Shown here piece by piece: positions 17,641 to 26,822 of a stretch of DNA of 64,000 nucleotides. A program made the position numbers and the translations under genes. The stretch comes from Ectothiorhodospiraceae bacterium (GTDB lineage Bacteria > Pseudomonadota > Gammaproteobacteria > Nitrococcales > Aquisalimonadaceae). A model generated the notes under the pieces. That model was not told the DNA's origin, did not search any database, and was given only the letters and a program-made list of their open reading frames with translations. The stretch covers positions 1 through 64,000 of the forward strand of contig JAFIFV010000108.1 in NCBI GenBank assembly GCA_020831845.1. The letters are read 5' to 3'. The stretch's first letter is position 1; every line of letters starts with the position of its first letter.

Positions 17641-18259
17641 ACTCCGGATTCTCGTCGTCGACGACGACCGCCTCATTGCCTCAACGTTGTGCTCCGGCCT
17701 TTGCCAGCACGGTCTCTCGGCCTGTGCGGCAAACGATGTTGATGAAGCCAAGGCACTCCTCAGCGGCGACGCCTTTGACCTGGCCATCATCGACGCCCGC
17801 ATGCCGCACCAGTCCGGCTTGCAGCTGGCGGACTGGATCAGCAGCATGGGGACACCGATTCCCTTCTTTTTCCTGTCCGCCTACGCGGACCGCGAGACAG
17901 TATCACTGGCGGTTGAACACGGTGCGCTGACCTATCTGGTAAAGCCTGTGCAGGTCGCTCAACTGATCCCCGTCATTCATGCTGCTCTCGCTCGCGCCCG
18001 TGAACGAGCGCAATTGCAGGAGGCTTCCGTCCGGGTAGAGACCACCCTGCGGCGCAACCGGGAGATCAGCGTTGCCATCGGCATCCTGATGGCCAGAACC
18101 GGGGTTTCGCGCCAGGAGGCCTTCGAGCGACTGCGACGGCATGCGCGGGAACAACGGCGCAGCATGGAGGAGCTTGCCCAGGAACTGATCAGTTCCGAGG
18201 CCCTGCTGTCCCCGGCCCGCTCCGGCAAACCGCCTGAAGCGGAGCCAGGGCGAAAATAG
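17633..18259 (+). CDS. ANTAR-domain response regulator
   Basis: A 208-aa regulator. The receiver domain (1-120) has the acidic pocket VVDDDR, phospho-acceptor Asp54 in IIDARMP, and KPV near 104. After a linker helix (120-145) comes an ANTAR RNA-binding domain (REISVAIGILMARTGVSRQEAFERLRRHA). ANTAR proteins bind paired hexaloop hairpins in mRNA leaders and prevent termination. Start ATG 17633 overlaps the kinase stop; an upstream in-frame ATG at 17615 would add six residues. No ANTAR-type tandem hairpin was found next to it, so targets are probably elsewhere. Confidence 0.87.
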   Translation: MSELRILVVDDDRLIASTLCSGLCQHGLSACAANDVDEAKALLSGDAFDLAIIDARMPHQSGLQLADWISSMGTPIPFFFLSAYADRETVSLAVEHGALTYLVKPVQVAQLIPVIHAALARARERAQLQEASVRVETTLRRNREISVAIGILMARTGVSRQEAFERLRRHAREQRRSMEELAQELISSEALLSPARSGKPPEAEPGRK

Positions 18260-18528
18260 GCTGCACGGGCCGGTTCATTGCGCTACATTGGGAAGATTCA
18301 AAGAAACAGGGGCCTGCAGTCAGCGACTGTGGCGCTTCCCTGACAATGCAGCAGGCAATCACCGGCCCGGCCCCCGCCATTCCATAGCCGCCTGCTCGCT
18401 TCACCGCCCTGTCCCCGCGGTGATATGCATGAATAAGCCGCTTTCAACGGTATCCATGACGGCTGCCCACGCTTTCCGTAGCATCAGGCCATGGGCAGGC
18501 CAGCACAATGTTCTGGTGGGGGAAGTAC

Positions 18529-20292
18529 ATGCAGGGGATGGAGGAGCTGTCCACGGAAGAGCGGGTTACCGTGCTCTCCAGCGCACTGGAGCAGATCGCT
18601 GATTCCGTGATGATTACCGACACCACAGGCGTCATCAAGTACGTGAATGACAGCTTCGAACTGCTGACGGGCTACTCGCGGCACGAAGTCATCGGCCTCA
18701 AGCCCAGCGTCGTCAAATCCGGACGGCATTCGCTGATTTTCTACCGGCGCCTCTGGTCCAAGCTTGCCGAGGGCAGACCGTTTCGCAGCACCTTCATCAA
18801 CCGCCGCCGGGACGGGGCGATTTACTACGAATCCAAGACGATCACGCCGATCCGCGCGTTCAGTGGCGAAGTCACGCATTATGTGGCCACCGGCCGCGAC
18901 GTCTCCGATCGCGTCGGGCTCGAGGACCGACTACGTCACCTCGCCTATTCCGACAGTCTCACCAGCCTGCCGAACCGCACCCGTTTTCTGGAACTGCTCA
19001 GGAACGATCTTGCCGGCCTGGAGAAGTCGGACGAACAGCTCGCGGTGCTTTTCATCGACCTCGACGGTTTCAAGGTTGTTAACGACTCGCGCGGCCACGT
19101 TCTGGGCGATCAACTGCTGATTGACGTGGGCCGGCGCCTGCGTCAGGCGCTGTACGGCTCCGACTTGCTGGCCCGCATGGGTGGGGACGAGTTCGCGGTG
19201 CTGGTGCGGGGGCGGAAGTCGGTGGACTCGGTGGGGGTCATCTGTGATCACATCATCCAGGCACTGGAAACGCCGTTCCTGGTCGAGGACGCCCCCGCCT
19301 ACATCTCGGCCAGCATCGGGATCGCTCGGGCGCCTCGGGACGGCACGGACGCGGTAACGCTGATCAAGCATGCCGACACAGCCATGTACGAGGCCAAACG
19401 CAAAGGTGGCTGCTATCGCTTCTTCAAGCCGGAAATGACACGGGCGGCGGCGGAGCAGTTCAACATCCGCAATGATCTGCGGCGGGCAGCGAGAACCGGC
19501 GAGCTTTATCTCGAGTACCAACCGCAGGTGCATCTGGGATCCGGACAACTGCGAGGGGTCGAGGCTCTGCTGCGCTGGCGCCATCCGGCGCACGGACCAA
19601 TACCGCCCACATCCTTCATTCCGGCGCTGGAGGACACGGGCATGATTCGCACGGTCGGCCTGTGGGTGGTCCGGGAAGCCTGTGCTCAGCTTCGGCGCTG
19701 GCAGAACGAAGGAGTGACCGTACCGATGGTGTCGATCAACGTCAGTCCGCAACAGCTTGAGGACCCGGACCTGACGAAGGACATTGCCTCCGCCATCGAG
19801 GAATTCCAGCTGGACCCCGGGTCGCTTGAGATCGAACTGGTGGAAACCTCCCAGCTGGCCGAGATCGACCGAGTGGAAGAGGCGCTGCGGCAATTGGACG
19901 CCCTGGGCGTGCGGGTGGCCCTGGACGATTTCGGGACGGGCTTTTCGGCGCTCACACACCTCCACCGCTTTCCCGTCCACACGGTCAAGATCGACCGCGA
20001 CTTCGTCGGCATGCTCGGCAAGGAAACCGAGGACGCGCGGCTAATCGAGGGCATCCTCGGGGTTGCTCGCAGCCTGACGCTGGATGTCATAGCGGAAGGT
20101 GTGGAAACCCCGGATCAATGGGCACAGCTACGACAGCTCGGCTGCGATTTCGGACAGGGCTTTCTTATCCAGCGTCCTTGCGGGGCCGCGGATATCGCAA
20201 CCTTTCTGAGCCATTCCGGTCCGCCCGCGCTTGTTCCACCGCCGGTTCCCGATACTCCTCCCAAGCCCGGTGGGCCACCCCCTCTGGTTTGA
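18529..20292 (+). CDS. PAS-GGDEF-EAL c-di-GMP enzyme
   Basis: A 587-aa cytoplasmic protein. A PAS domain with PAC (about 13-135) precedes a GGDEF domain (about 140-305) whose active site MGGDEF is intact, and an EAL domain (about 315-570) with EALLRW, the DDFGTGFSAL loop and KIDRDFV. Both synthesis and hydrolysis of c-di-GMP are possible on sequence. The tail is proline-rich (PPPVPDTPPKPGGPPP). GGGGGAA 4-6 nt before ATG 18529 favours this start over ATG 18508. It follows the kinase/ANTAR pair after 269 bp, which hold nothing else I can identify. Confidence 0.9.
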   Translation: MQGMEELSTEERVTVLSSALEQIADSVMITDTTGVIKYVNDSFELLTGYSRHEVIGLKPSVVKSGRHSLIFYRRLWSKLAEGRPFRSTFINRRRDGAIYYESKTITPIRAFSGEVTHYVATGRDVSDRVGLEDRLRHLAYSDSLTSLPNRTRFLELLRNDLAGLEKSDEQLAVLFIDLDGFKVVNDSRGHVLGDQLLIDVGRRLRQALYGSDLLARMGGDEFAVLVRGRKSVDSVGVICDHIIQALETPFLVEDAPAYISASIGIARAPRDGTDAVTLIKHADTAMYEAKRKGGCYRFFKPEMTRAAAEQFNIRNDLRRAARTGELYLEYQPQVHLGSGQLRGVEALLRWRHPAHGPIPPTSFIPALEDTGMIRTVGLWVVREACAQLRRWQNEGVTVPMVSINVSPQQLEDPDLTKDIASAIEEFQLDPGSLEIELVETSQLAEIDRVEEALRQLDALGVRVALDDFGTGFSALTHLHRFPVHTVKIDRDFVGMLGKETEDARLIEGILGVARSLTLDVIAEGVETPDQWAQLRQLGCDFGQGFLIQRPCGAADIATFLSHSGPPALVPPPVPDTPPKPGGPPPLV

Positions 20293-20449
20293 GCCTACTC
20301 GTCGCCTGACAGTTGCCGGCATGCCGAGTCAGACTCGGCATCGGTCACCCGCTTGACATCATCTTCGGAGGGCATAGGCTGAAACCTCGCACGGGGCGGG
20401 TAGCCCGTTCTGATGGAAAGCCCCGAGCAGACACAGGCACGGAGGAGCC

Positions 20450-20947
20450 ATGTCCAGTTATCATCTCGCCCAGCTCAACATCGCCCGCATGCTCGAGCCG
20501 TTGGAATCCCCTCGCATGGCGGAATTCGTCGACAATCTGGATCGTATCAACGCCCTCGCCGAGTCCGCGCCCGGTTACGTCTGGCGCCTGCAGACCGAGG
20601 ACGGTGATGCGACGGCGCTGCGACCGTTCGGCGACGACATGCTGGTAAACCTGTCCGTCTGGCAGGATGTGCAGTCGTTGCGCAACTTCGTCTTCAGCAG
20701 TGCCCACGTGGAAATCATGCGCAAGCGCCGGCAATGGTTCGAACGGATGGCCGAAGCCTACGTGGTGCTCTGGTGGCTACCGGACGGCGAACTGCCCACC
20801 ATTGAGGAAGCTGCGCGGCGGCTGGAGCGGCTGCGCCGCGAGGGACCCAGCGCCGCCGCTTTCACGTTCCGGACCGCCTACCCGGCGCCTGGGACGGAAA
20901 GCGACAGCCTCCCTCGCACATTCGATGATAGCTGTCCCGCCACCTGA
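20450..20947 (+). CDS. DUF3291-family protein
   Basis: A 165-aa cytosolic protein of the DUF3291 family, a dimeric alpha-beta barrel related to antibiotic-biosynthesis monooxygenases. The typical YHLAQLNIARM start, the PGYVWRLQ segment and the VNLSVWQDVQSLRNFVF block are all present. The WWLPDGELPT motif near residue 105 is also typical. A GGAGG ribosome site precedes ATG 20450. It is followed 11 nt later by a PPOX-type flavoprotein gene. Function is unknown; a small redox role is possible by fold. Confidence 0.78.
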   Translation: MSSYHLAQLNIARMLEPLESPRMAEFVDNLDRINALAESAPGYVWRLQTEDGDATALRPFGDDMLVNLSVWQDVQSLRNFVFSSAHVEIMRKRRQWFERMAEAYVVLWWLPDGELPTIEEAARRLERLRREGPSAAAFTFRTAYPAPGTESDSLPRTFDDSCPAT

Positions 20948-20958
20948 CCGGAGCCCCC

Positions 20959-21558
20959 ATGATCGAATCCGTGACCGCACTGCGCCAGCTATACAAGGCA
21001 CCCAGCGAGCGAGCCCTGAGGAAGCAGCTCGATCACCTGGACCGTCACTGTCGGCGCTTCATCGAGTTGTCGCCCTTTGTCGTGCTCGCCAGCGGCAACA
21101 GCCAGTCTCTGGACGCCTCACCGAGAGGCGGGCAACCGGGTTTTGTACGCATCATTGACGACCACACCCTGTGGATTCCGGACTCGCCGGGTAACAACCG
21201 GCTCGATTCGCTGAGCAACATCCTGGAGACGGGAAAGGTGGGCCTGCTGTTCATGGTCCCCGGGGTGGACGAGACCCTGCGTGTGAACGGCAGGGCCCAT
21301 CTCACGGCGGATGCCGACAAGACCATGCAGTTTGCCGACGAGAAGCGCACTCCTCGCAGCATTATCGTGGTGACCGTCCAGGAAGCCTATCTGCATTGCG
21401 CCAAGGCATTGATGCGTTCAGGCCTGTGGAGCGGCGAATACAGGCAGGAGCGATCGGTACTGCCCAGCATGGGCGAGATGCTCAAGGACCAGACCGGAAG
21501 CGCAGCGCCGCCCGAATCCCAGCAGGAAATGCTCGCCCGCTATCAGCAGGACCTGTAG
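20959..21558 (+). CDS. PPOX-type FMN flavoprotein
   Basis: A 199-aa protein of the pyridoxamine-phosphate-oxidase-like split-barrel fold, close to the MSMEG_1061-type FMN-binding group. Typical segments are SPFVVLASGN (strand 1), DASPRGGQPGFV with the FMN phosphate contact, NNRLDSLSNILETGKVGLLFMVPG and TLRVNGRAHL. Such proteins use FMN or F420 to reduce or oxidise small organic compounds. It is in an apparent operon with the DUF3291 gene. The substrate is unknown. Confidence 0.83.
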   Translation: MIESVTALRQLYKAPSERALRKQLDHLDRHCRRFIELSPFVVLASGNSQSLDASPRGGQPGFVRIIDDHTLWIPDSPGNNRLDSLSNILETGKVGLLFMVPGVDETLRVNGRAHLTADADKTMQFADEKRTPRSIIVVTVQEAYLHCAKALMRSGLWSGEYRQERSVLPSMGEMLKDQTGSAAPPESQQEMLARYQQDL

Positions 21559-21582
21559 CCGCGCCGCGCTGGCTCCACGCCA

Positions 21583-22482
21583 TCAAGGCCGGCGCATGGA
21601 ACGAAACGCATCGCTGACGTAACCCGCCAGGGCCTCGCCGGCAGGCCCGCAGCCCGGGCGGCGGTACATCAGCACACGGTAGTCCGCCAGCGGCGGCAAA
21701 CCGTCGAGCGTCCGCAACGGTGGTCTGATCAGACTCGCCGGGAACGGCGCCACGGCCAGATCGGCCTGCATGGCTGCTTCCTGCCCTGCGCAGTTTTCAC
21801 TGGTGTATGCCACACGATAGGCCAGGCCCGCCGCATCCAGCGCTTCCAGAGCCGTGGCTCGCCAGGCGCAGCCATGAGCAGCCAGCGCGAGCGGCAGCGG
21901 GGTGCGCGTCCAGGCCACGCCGCCGTCGCGGGCGGCCCACAGCAGGGGCTCGCTATGCACGACCTCGCCCCGCGCCGGGTCCTGACCAGGGTTCCCAGCC
22001 GTGACCAGGGCGAGATCCAGCTCGCCGCCATCCAGCCTGGCGATCATCTCGGTGCTGCGTCCAACCATGACATCCACCTGCACCGCGGGGTGACTGCGGG
22101 CGAACCGTGACAGCAATCCCGGCAGAATACGCGTGCCCACATCGTCCGGGGTGCCGAAGCGGACGTTACCCTCGAGATCCGGCGCCAGGAAGCGCGCCAC
22201 CGCCTCCTCGTTCAGTTTCAGCAGCCGCCGGCCGTAACCCAGCAGCTCCTCGCCCTCCGGCGTCAACCGCACCCGTCGCGCCTCGCGCACGAACAGCGCG
22301 CTGCCGAGCATCTGTTCCAGCCGCTTGATCTGCATGCTCAACGCCGATGGCGTGCGGAACACCTGTTGCGCGGCACGGGTAAAACTCCCCGTCTCCGCGA
22401 TGGCAACGAAGGTGCGGAGCAGATCCGTTTCCAGCAGCGGCTGCAGCGGCGTATCAGGACTTTCGGTCACGGGCGTCTTCAT
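21583..22482 (-). CDS. LysR-family regulator
   Basis: A 299-aa LysR-type regulator. The HTH lies at about residues 20-75 (TGSFTRAAQQVFRTPSALSMQIKRLE), and the effector domain at 100-290. It begins with an unusual 15-residue polar extension before the LETDLLRTFV start. It is divergent from a small gene at 22643 and a dyad lies between them, so it may control that gene. Confidence 0.88.
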   Translation of the reverse strand: MKTPVTESPDTPLQPLLETDLLRTFVAIAETGSFTRAAQQVFRTPSALSMQIKRLEQMLGSALFVREARRVRLTPEGEELLGYGRRLLKLNEEAVARFLAPDLEGNVRFGTPDDVGTRILPGLLSRFARSHPAVQVDVMVGRSTEMIARLDGGELDLALVTAGNPGQDPARGEVVHSEPLLWAARDGGVAWTRTPLPLALAAHGCAWRATALEALDAAGLAYRVAYTSENCAGQEAAMQADLAVAPFPASLIRPPLRTLDGLPPLADYRVLMYRRPGCGPAGEALAGYVSDAFRSMRRP

Positions 22483-22504
22483 TGCTTATCCATTCAATTT
22501 TATT

Positions 22505-22522
22505 GAACTCTAAATGTAGTTC
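22505..22522. promoter_or_regulatory. Candidate LysR operator
   Basis: GAACT-N8-AGTTC, a perfect dyad in an AT-rich gap between the LysR gene (start 22482) and the divergent 74-codon gene. Position and symmetry suit a LysR site. Confidence 0.45.
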
Positions 22523-22642
22523 TTTTCGTTTGATTGAACAAACAGGAGGGCGCATTCTGCGGCTGTGGTCGCGATCCTCACCAAGGGGAACACTGGAATC
22601 GAATACCGACCGGCCGGACGCCGGCCGCGAAGGAGGGTTATC

Positions 22643-22867
22643 ATGTCCGTACCAGAACGCTATCGTCGCCGGGATCCGAAGACCGGCGAACGGATCTATC
22701 CGCCCATGCCGGATGTCTACATGCCGGCGATGTTCCCGCTGGACCTGGCCAGGTCGATTGCGACGGCACTCCGCAACTGGGCAACACGGCACGACTTCCT
22801 GTCGTCAATGCGTCGAAACAGGCGCGGCTCGCGCGACAACAGCAACAACAAGGCGGACCGTACTTGA
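22643..22867 (+). CDS. Small hypothetical protein, 74 aa
   Basis: ATG 22643 follows an excellent ribosome site (AGGAGGG, 22631-22637). The peptide begins MSVPERYRRRDPKTGERIYPP, has a proline-rich centre with MPAMFPLD, an amphipathic helix (LARSIATALRNWATR) and a very basic, asparagine-rich tail. No family is recognised. It is divergent from a LysR regulator with a dyad between them and lies 103 nt before an ABC exporter gene. The ribosome site makes it probably real. Confidence 0.55.
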   Translation: MSVPERYRRRDPKTGERIYPPMPDVYMPAMFPLDLARSIATALRNWATRHDFLSSMRRNRRGSRDNSNNKADRT

Positions 22868-22970
22868 CCTCAAGTTAAGCTGAGGTTTTAGAGTGCGGAA
22901 CACACCCGACCTGTAGGCGCGCTTCGCCGTGGCGGCAAAGCGCGCTCTTGTTTGTTACAAGGATGATGCG

Positions 22971-24830
22971 ATGTTCCGCCTTTTCGAGAAGCTCGTCGAC
23001 CCGTTTCCTGACAGCCAACCGGAGCCGCCACCGCGGACTCTCAGTGCGTTCCTTTACCACTATTCCCGGCCGGTTCTCCCCTGGCTGCTGCTGATGTCCC
23101 TGCTCACCGCGCTGGTGTCCGTGGTGGAACTCATGTTCCTGAGCTACCTGGGTTCCCTGGTTGACTGGCTGGGCGCGACCGAACGCGGCGCCCTGTTCAC
23201 GGAACATGGCTGGTCACTGCTGGGAATGGGGCTGCTTGTGGTGATCGGCTACCCGCTACTGGTACTGGGCCAGTCGCTGATCACGCATCAAACGATCTTC
23301 GGCAACTACCCGATGATCGCCCGCTGGCTCACCCACCGTTACATCCTCGATCAGAGCATGCCCTTCTTCCAGGACGAGTTTTCCGGCCGTGTGTCGCAGA
23401 AAGTCATGCAAACGGCGTTGGCCATCCGCGAGACGGTCATGAAGCTGATGGATGTCTTCGTCTTCGTGGTGGTGTATTTCGTCGGCGCCATGTTCCTGGT
23501 CGGCCGTGCCGAGCCGTGGCTGATGGTGCCGCTGGTCGCCTGGCTTGCGGCCTACCTGGCGATCATGGTGCATTTCGTGCCGCGTTTGCGCCGCATTTCC
23601 ATGGCCCAGGCCGACGCCCGCGCCCAGATGACCGGCCGTGTGGTCGACAGCTACACCAACATCCAGACGGTAAAGCTGTTTGCGCACACGTTGCGCGAAC
23701 AGGACTACGCCCGCGATGCCATGAGCGGTTTCATGGGAACGGTGTACCGGCAGATGCGGCAGGTCACGCTGTTGACCTTCTGCCTGCAGACCAGCAACGC
23801 ACTGCTGCTGGCCTCTGTGGCGGGGGTGGCCATCTACGCCTGGCACCAGGCGGCAATTTCGCTGGGTGCTATTGCGGTGGCAATAGCACTGGTGCTGCGC
23901 ATCCGCTCCATGTCGGACTGGATCCTGTGGGAGGTAGCCGGGCTGTTCGAGAACATCGGCACGGTGCAGGACGGCCTCAACACCATTGCCCAGCCGCACG
24001 CCATCGTGGACCAGGCGGGTGCCCCGGATCTTCGCGTGCCCCACGGCGAGATCCGCTTCGACCGGGTGCGTTTCGGCTACGGTACGCAAACACCGGTGAT
24101 CGATGATCTGTCCCTGCTGGTGCGGCCGGGCGAGAAGGTGGGTGTGGTGGGGCGCTCCGGTGCCGGCAAGTCCACCCTGGTCAATCTGCTGCTGCGGTTC
24201 TATGACCTGGAATCCGGCCGCATCTGCATCGACGGCCAGGACATCGCGGGCGTGACCCAGCACTCCCTGCGCCAGCACATCGGCATGGTCACGCAGGACA
24301 CCTCACTGCTGCACCGGTCGATACGGGACAACATCCTGTATGGCCGGCCGGATGCCAGCGAAGACGACGTGGAGGAAGCGGCTCGACGTGCCCACGCGCT
24401 GGAGTTCATTCGGGATCTGACGGACCACGCGGGCCGCCGGGGTCTCGATGCGCATGTGGGCGAACGGGGCGTCAAGCTTTCCGGCGGCCAGCGGCAGCGT
24501 ATCGCCATCGCCCGCATCCTGCTGAAGGATGCACCGATCCTGGTGCTTGACGAGGCCACCTCTGCACTGGATTCCGAGGTGGAGGCCGCGATACAGGAGC
24601 AACTCTACGCGCTGATGGAGGGCAAGACGGTGATCGCCATTGCCCACCGACTTTCCACCATCGCCGTCCTGGACCGGCTGGTGGTGGTGGATCAGGGCAG
24701 GGTGGTGGAGAGCGGCACACACGCGGAACTGCTGGCCCGCGGCGGCCTCTACGCGGCCCTCTGGCGACGGCAGTCCGGTGGTTTCCTTGGCGATGACGTG
24801 GAACCCGGAGCGTTGCACCGTACCGCTTGA
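22971..24830 (+). CDS. ABC exporter with fused permease and ATPase (MsbA-like)
   Basis: A 619-aa half-transporter of the ABCB type. Six membrane helices (about 35-330) form the permease. The ATPase (about 365-600) has Walker A GRSGAGKST, signature LSGGQRQRIAIARIL, Walker B ILVLDEATSALDSE and the H-loop IAHRLST. It works as a homodimer in the inner membrane. ATG 22971 is used because the frame upstream has no ribosome site and the family starts near here. MsbA itself exports lipid A, but the low context gives no evidence for that; drug, lipid or peptide export is equally possible. Confidence 0.88.
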   Translation: MFRLFEKLVDPFPDSQPEPPPRTLSAFLYHYSRPVLPWLLLMSLLTALVSVVELMFLSYLGSLVDWLGATERGALFTEHGWSLLGMGLLVVIGYPLLVLGQSLITHQTIFGNYPMIARWLTHRYILDQSMPFFQDEFSGRVSQKVMQTALAIRETVMKLMDVFVFVVVYFVGAMFLVGRAEPWLMVPLVAWLAAYLAIMVHFVPRLRRISMAQADARAQMTGRVVDSYTNIQTVKLFAHTLREQDYARDAMSGFMGTVYRQMRQVTLLTFCLQTSNALLLASVAGVAIYAWHQAAISLGAIAVAIALVLRIRSMSDWILWEVAGLFENIGTVQDGLNTIAQPHAIVDQAGAPDLRVPHGEIRFDRVRFGYGTQTPVIDDLSLLVRPGEKVGVVGRSGAGKSTLVNLLLRFYDLESGRICIDGQDIAGVTQHSLRQHIGMVTQDTSLLHRSIRDNILYGRPDASEDDVEEAARRAHALEFIRDLTDHAGRRGLDAHVGERGVKLSGGQRQRIAIARILLKDAPILVLDEATSALDSEVEAAIQEQLYALMEGKTVIAIAHRLSTIAVLDRLVVVDQGRVVESGTHAELLARGGLYAALWRRQSGGFLGDDVEPGALHRTA

Positions 24831-25042
24831 GGGAGCGCAGCGTCACGCATTTCCGAATCCGGCGTCTATTATTGGGAACAGCGGCAGCAGATCATTTGTC
24901 GCCAGTCGCCGACAGATGGCCGGCTTGCAGGAACGGCGGTAATGTCAAAGCGTCCATGTGACGCCTTCCGCCGTCTCCGGCAGCCCATCCCCACCGCGCT
25001 GCCGCAGGGCATCACCAAGAACGACAACCGGAGCAAGCAACG

Positions 25043-25831
25043 ATGGCACGAAAGACCGCTACCCGAAACCTCATGTTCTCCGGGGGAGCGCTGCTGACCG
25101 CTTCCCTGATAAGCTTCACCGCGGTCGCTGACATGCGGCCAATCCAGATTCAGCGTTCCCAGCTTGTCCAGCCCGGACAGGCCGAGCTGTTCGGTTCGCT
25201 GGCCTACGAGATCAGCCGTGAACCTTTCATCGGCGGCGAGCAGCGGGATTACGACAACCTGCGCGTCGGTCCGCTGGGGATGCGCTTCGGTCTGACCCAG
25301 GGCGTGGAAGTGGGCGGACACCTGACCTTCAATTCCAATTCCGGCGACAGTTCCGACGACCCGGACGACTCCGGCCTGGAAGCGCTCACCGGTTTCGCCA
25401 AGTTTGCGTTGATGCAGGGGATGGCCGTTGAAGGTGGTATCCGGGTCGCGGGCGACGACGATGTTGGCCCCTATCCCCAGGATGGCATCGACTTCTACAT
25501 CAACCTCTCCGGCGAGCAGCGCATCACCGATCGCGGCATGATCTACGGCGAGTTCGGCCTTACTGTGCAGGACAACGACGGTGGCGGCGGCACCTACGAG
25601 AATTGGGGCCTGGGCTATGCTCACCGCTTGAATACCGACGTGACCCTTAACGCGGAGCTGGTGGGCGATGCCGCCCCCAGCGTGTACGGTGCGGGCAACC
25701 ACATGGATCTGGTGCTGGGCGCCAACATCAACGTCCAGCAGAGCATGATCTTCAAGCCGTTCGTCTCGGTGGGCATCTACGACGCCAGCCCCGACTTCGC
25801 GCTCGGTGTGGGCTTCGACATCCCCCTGTAG
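25043..25831 (+). CDS. Outer-membrane beta-barrel protein
   Basis: A 262-aa protein with a signal peptide (about 1-30, ending TAVAD) and a body of alternating polar/hydrophobic strands with Gly/Asp-rich turns (SNSGDSSDDPDDSG, DNDGGGG). It ends in an alternating strand finishing IPL rather than the usual C-terminal Phe. It resembles small outer-membrane proteins of unknown role. A barrel of 8-12 strands is plausible. It is monocistronic, followed by a long hairpin. Confidence 0.6.
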   Translation: MARKTATRNLMFSGGALLTASLISFTAVADMRPIQIQRSQLVQPGQAELFGSLAYEISREPFIGGEQRDYDNLRVGPLGMRFGLTQGVEVGGHLTFNSNSGDSSDDPDDSGLEALTGFAKFALMQGMAVEGGIRVAGDDDVGPYPQDGIDFYINLSGEQRITDRGMIYGEFGLTVQDNDGGGGTYENWGLGYAHRLNTDVTLNAELVGDAAPSVYGAGNHMDLVLGANINVQQSMIFKPFVSVGIYDASPDFALGVGFDIPL

Positions 25832-25864
25832 CGGCCAGATCGAGCAACAGAAGATCTCGTCGTT

Positions 25865-25911
25865 ACGCTCCGTGCCGGCAACAACCACCCCTCACAGCCG
25901 GCACGGAGCGT
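25865..25911. terminator. 15-bp hairpin after the beta-barrel gene
   Basis: A perfect 15-bp inverted repeat (25865-25879 and 25897-25911) with a 17-nt loop, 34 nt after the beta-barrel stop. No T-run follows, so it is a likely factor-dependent or stabilising 3' structure. Confidence 0.5.
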
Positions 25912-25984
25912 CAGTTGTCCGCGCCTGGGCCAAGGGACACATGCCCGGACCACCCGCTGGGGAGCGCGACCCATCTGCGCCATA

Positions 25985-26791
25985 ATGGACGCGGCAGAGC
26001 TGAGCATGGCGGCGAAGATGGAACAGACTTACTACGTCCGGCGCCCCTCCGACCCGCTTCGCGGGCTCGTCAGCCATCTATGGCTGGGCCGGGACAATAC
26101 CGACACCGTTCATGCCATCCTGCCCGACGGCGCGGTGGACCTGGTGTTCGAGATCGACGACACCGATGTTCGCGCATGGATCTACGGAACGACCACCCAC
26201 CGGACGGAGGTCGAACTGGAACGGGGACGACACTATCTCGGCGTTCGGTTCCAGCCCGGGCAAAGCCGTCACTTTCTGGCGGTGGCCGCGAGCGAGCTCA
26301 CCGACCGGCGCAGCACCGAGGCGGACCTCCTGCGCCTGCCGCCGGACACGCTGGTCGGCAGCCTTTCCCCGGGGGCTACCCTGCTGGCCACGCTTGAGCA
26401 GGCACTGATCAGCTATCTGTCGCGGCACCCTCCGCAATCCGCCCGAATCGACCGCGCCATCGCCATGGCACAAGCTTCCCGGGGTCTGGCCAGCATCCGG
26501 GCACTGGTGGAATGCTACGGGGGAAGCCGTCGCCAGTTCGAGCGCGTCTTCCTGCAGACCACCGGCGTCTCAGCAAAGCGGTTCTCGATGATCACCCGCT
26601 TCCAGCATGCCCGCGACCTGCTGGCCGGTGACAAGCCATCGCTGGCCGACATCGCGGCTATCAGCGGCTATGCCGACCAGAGCCACATGAACCGGGATTT
26701 CCGCCGCCTGGCTGCCGTTCCCCCGGGGCGGTACCTGCGCTCCGGTGTCGCGTTCGTTCAAGACACCCCTCCCCCCAGCAAGCCACGCTGA
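25985..26791 (+). CDS. AraC-family regulator
   Basis: A 268-aa regulator. The N-terminal half (about 10-150) resembles the DUF6597-type sensor found with AraC domains (LRGLVSHLWL, HAILPDGAVDLVFE). The C-terminal AraC double HTH spans about 160-250 (YGGSRRQFERVFLQTTGVSAKRF and LADIAAISGYADQSHMNRDF). ATG 25985 has no clear ribosome site; ATG 26018 (MEQTYYVRR) is a fair alternative. It is followed 31 nt later by a glyoxalase-family gene, probably its target or co-operonic. Confidence 0.83.
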   Translation: MDAAELSMAAKMEQTYYVRRPSDPLRGLVSHLWLGRDNTDTVHAILPDGAVDLVFEIDDTDVRAWIYGTTTHRTEVELERGRHYLGVRFQPGQSRHFLAVAASELTDRRSTEADLLRLPPDTLVGSLSPGATLLATLEQALISYLSRHPPQSARIDRAIAMAQASRGLASIRALVECYGGSRRQFERVFLQTTGVSAKRFSMITRFQHARDLLAGDKPSLADIAAISGYADQSHMNRDFRRLAAVPPGRYLRSGVAFVQDTPPPSKPR

Positions 26792-26822
26792 GCCCTGATT
26801 TCACCAAGCGAGGAGCTGTGTC

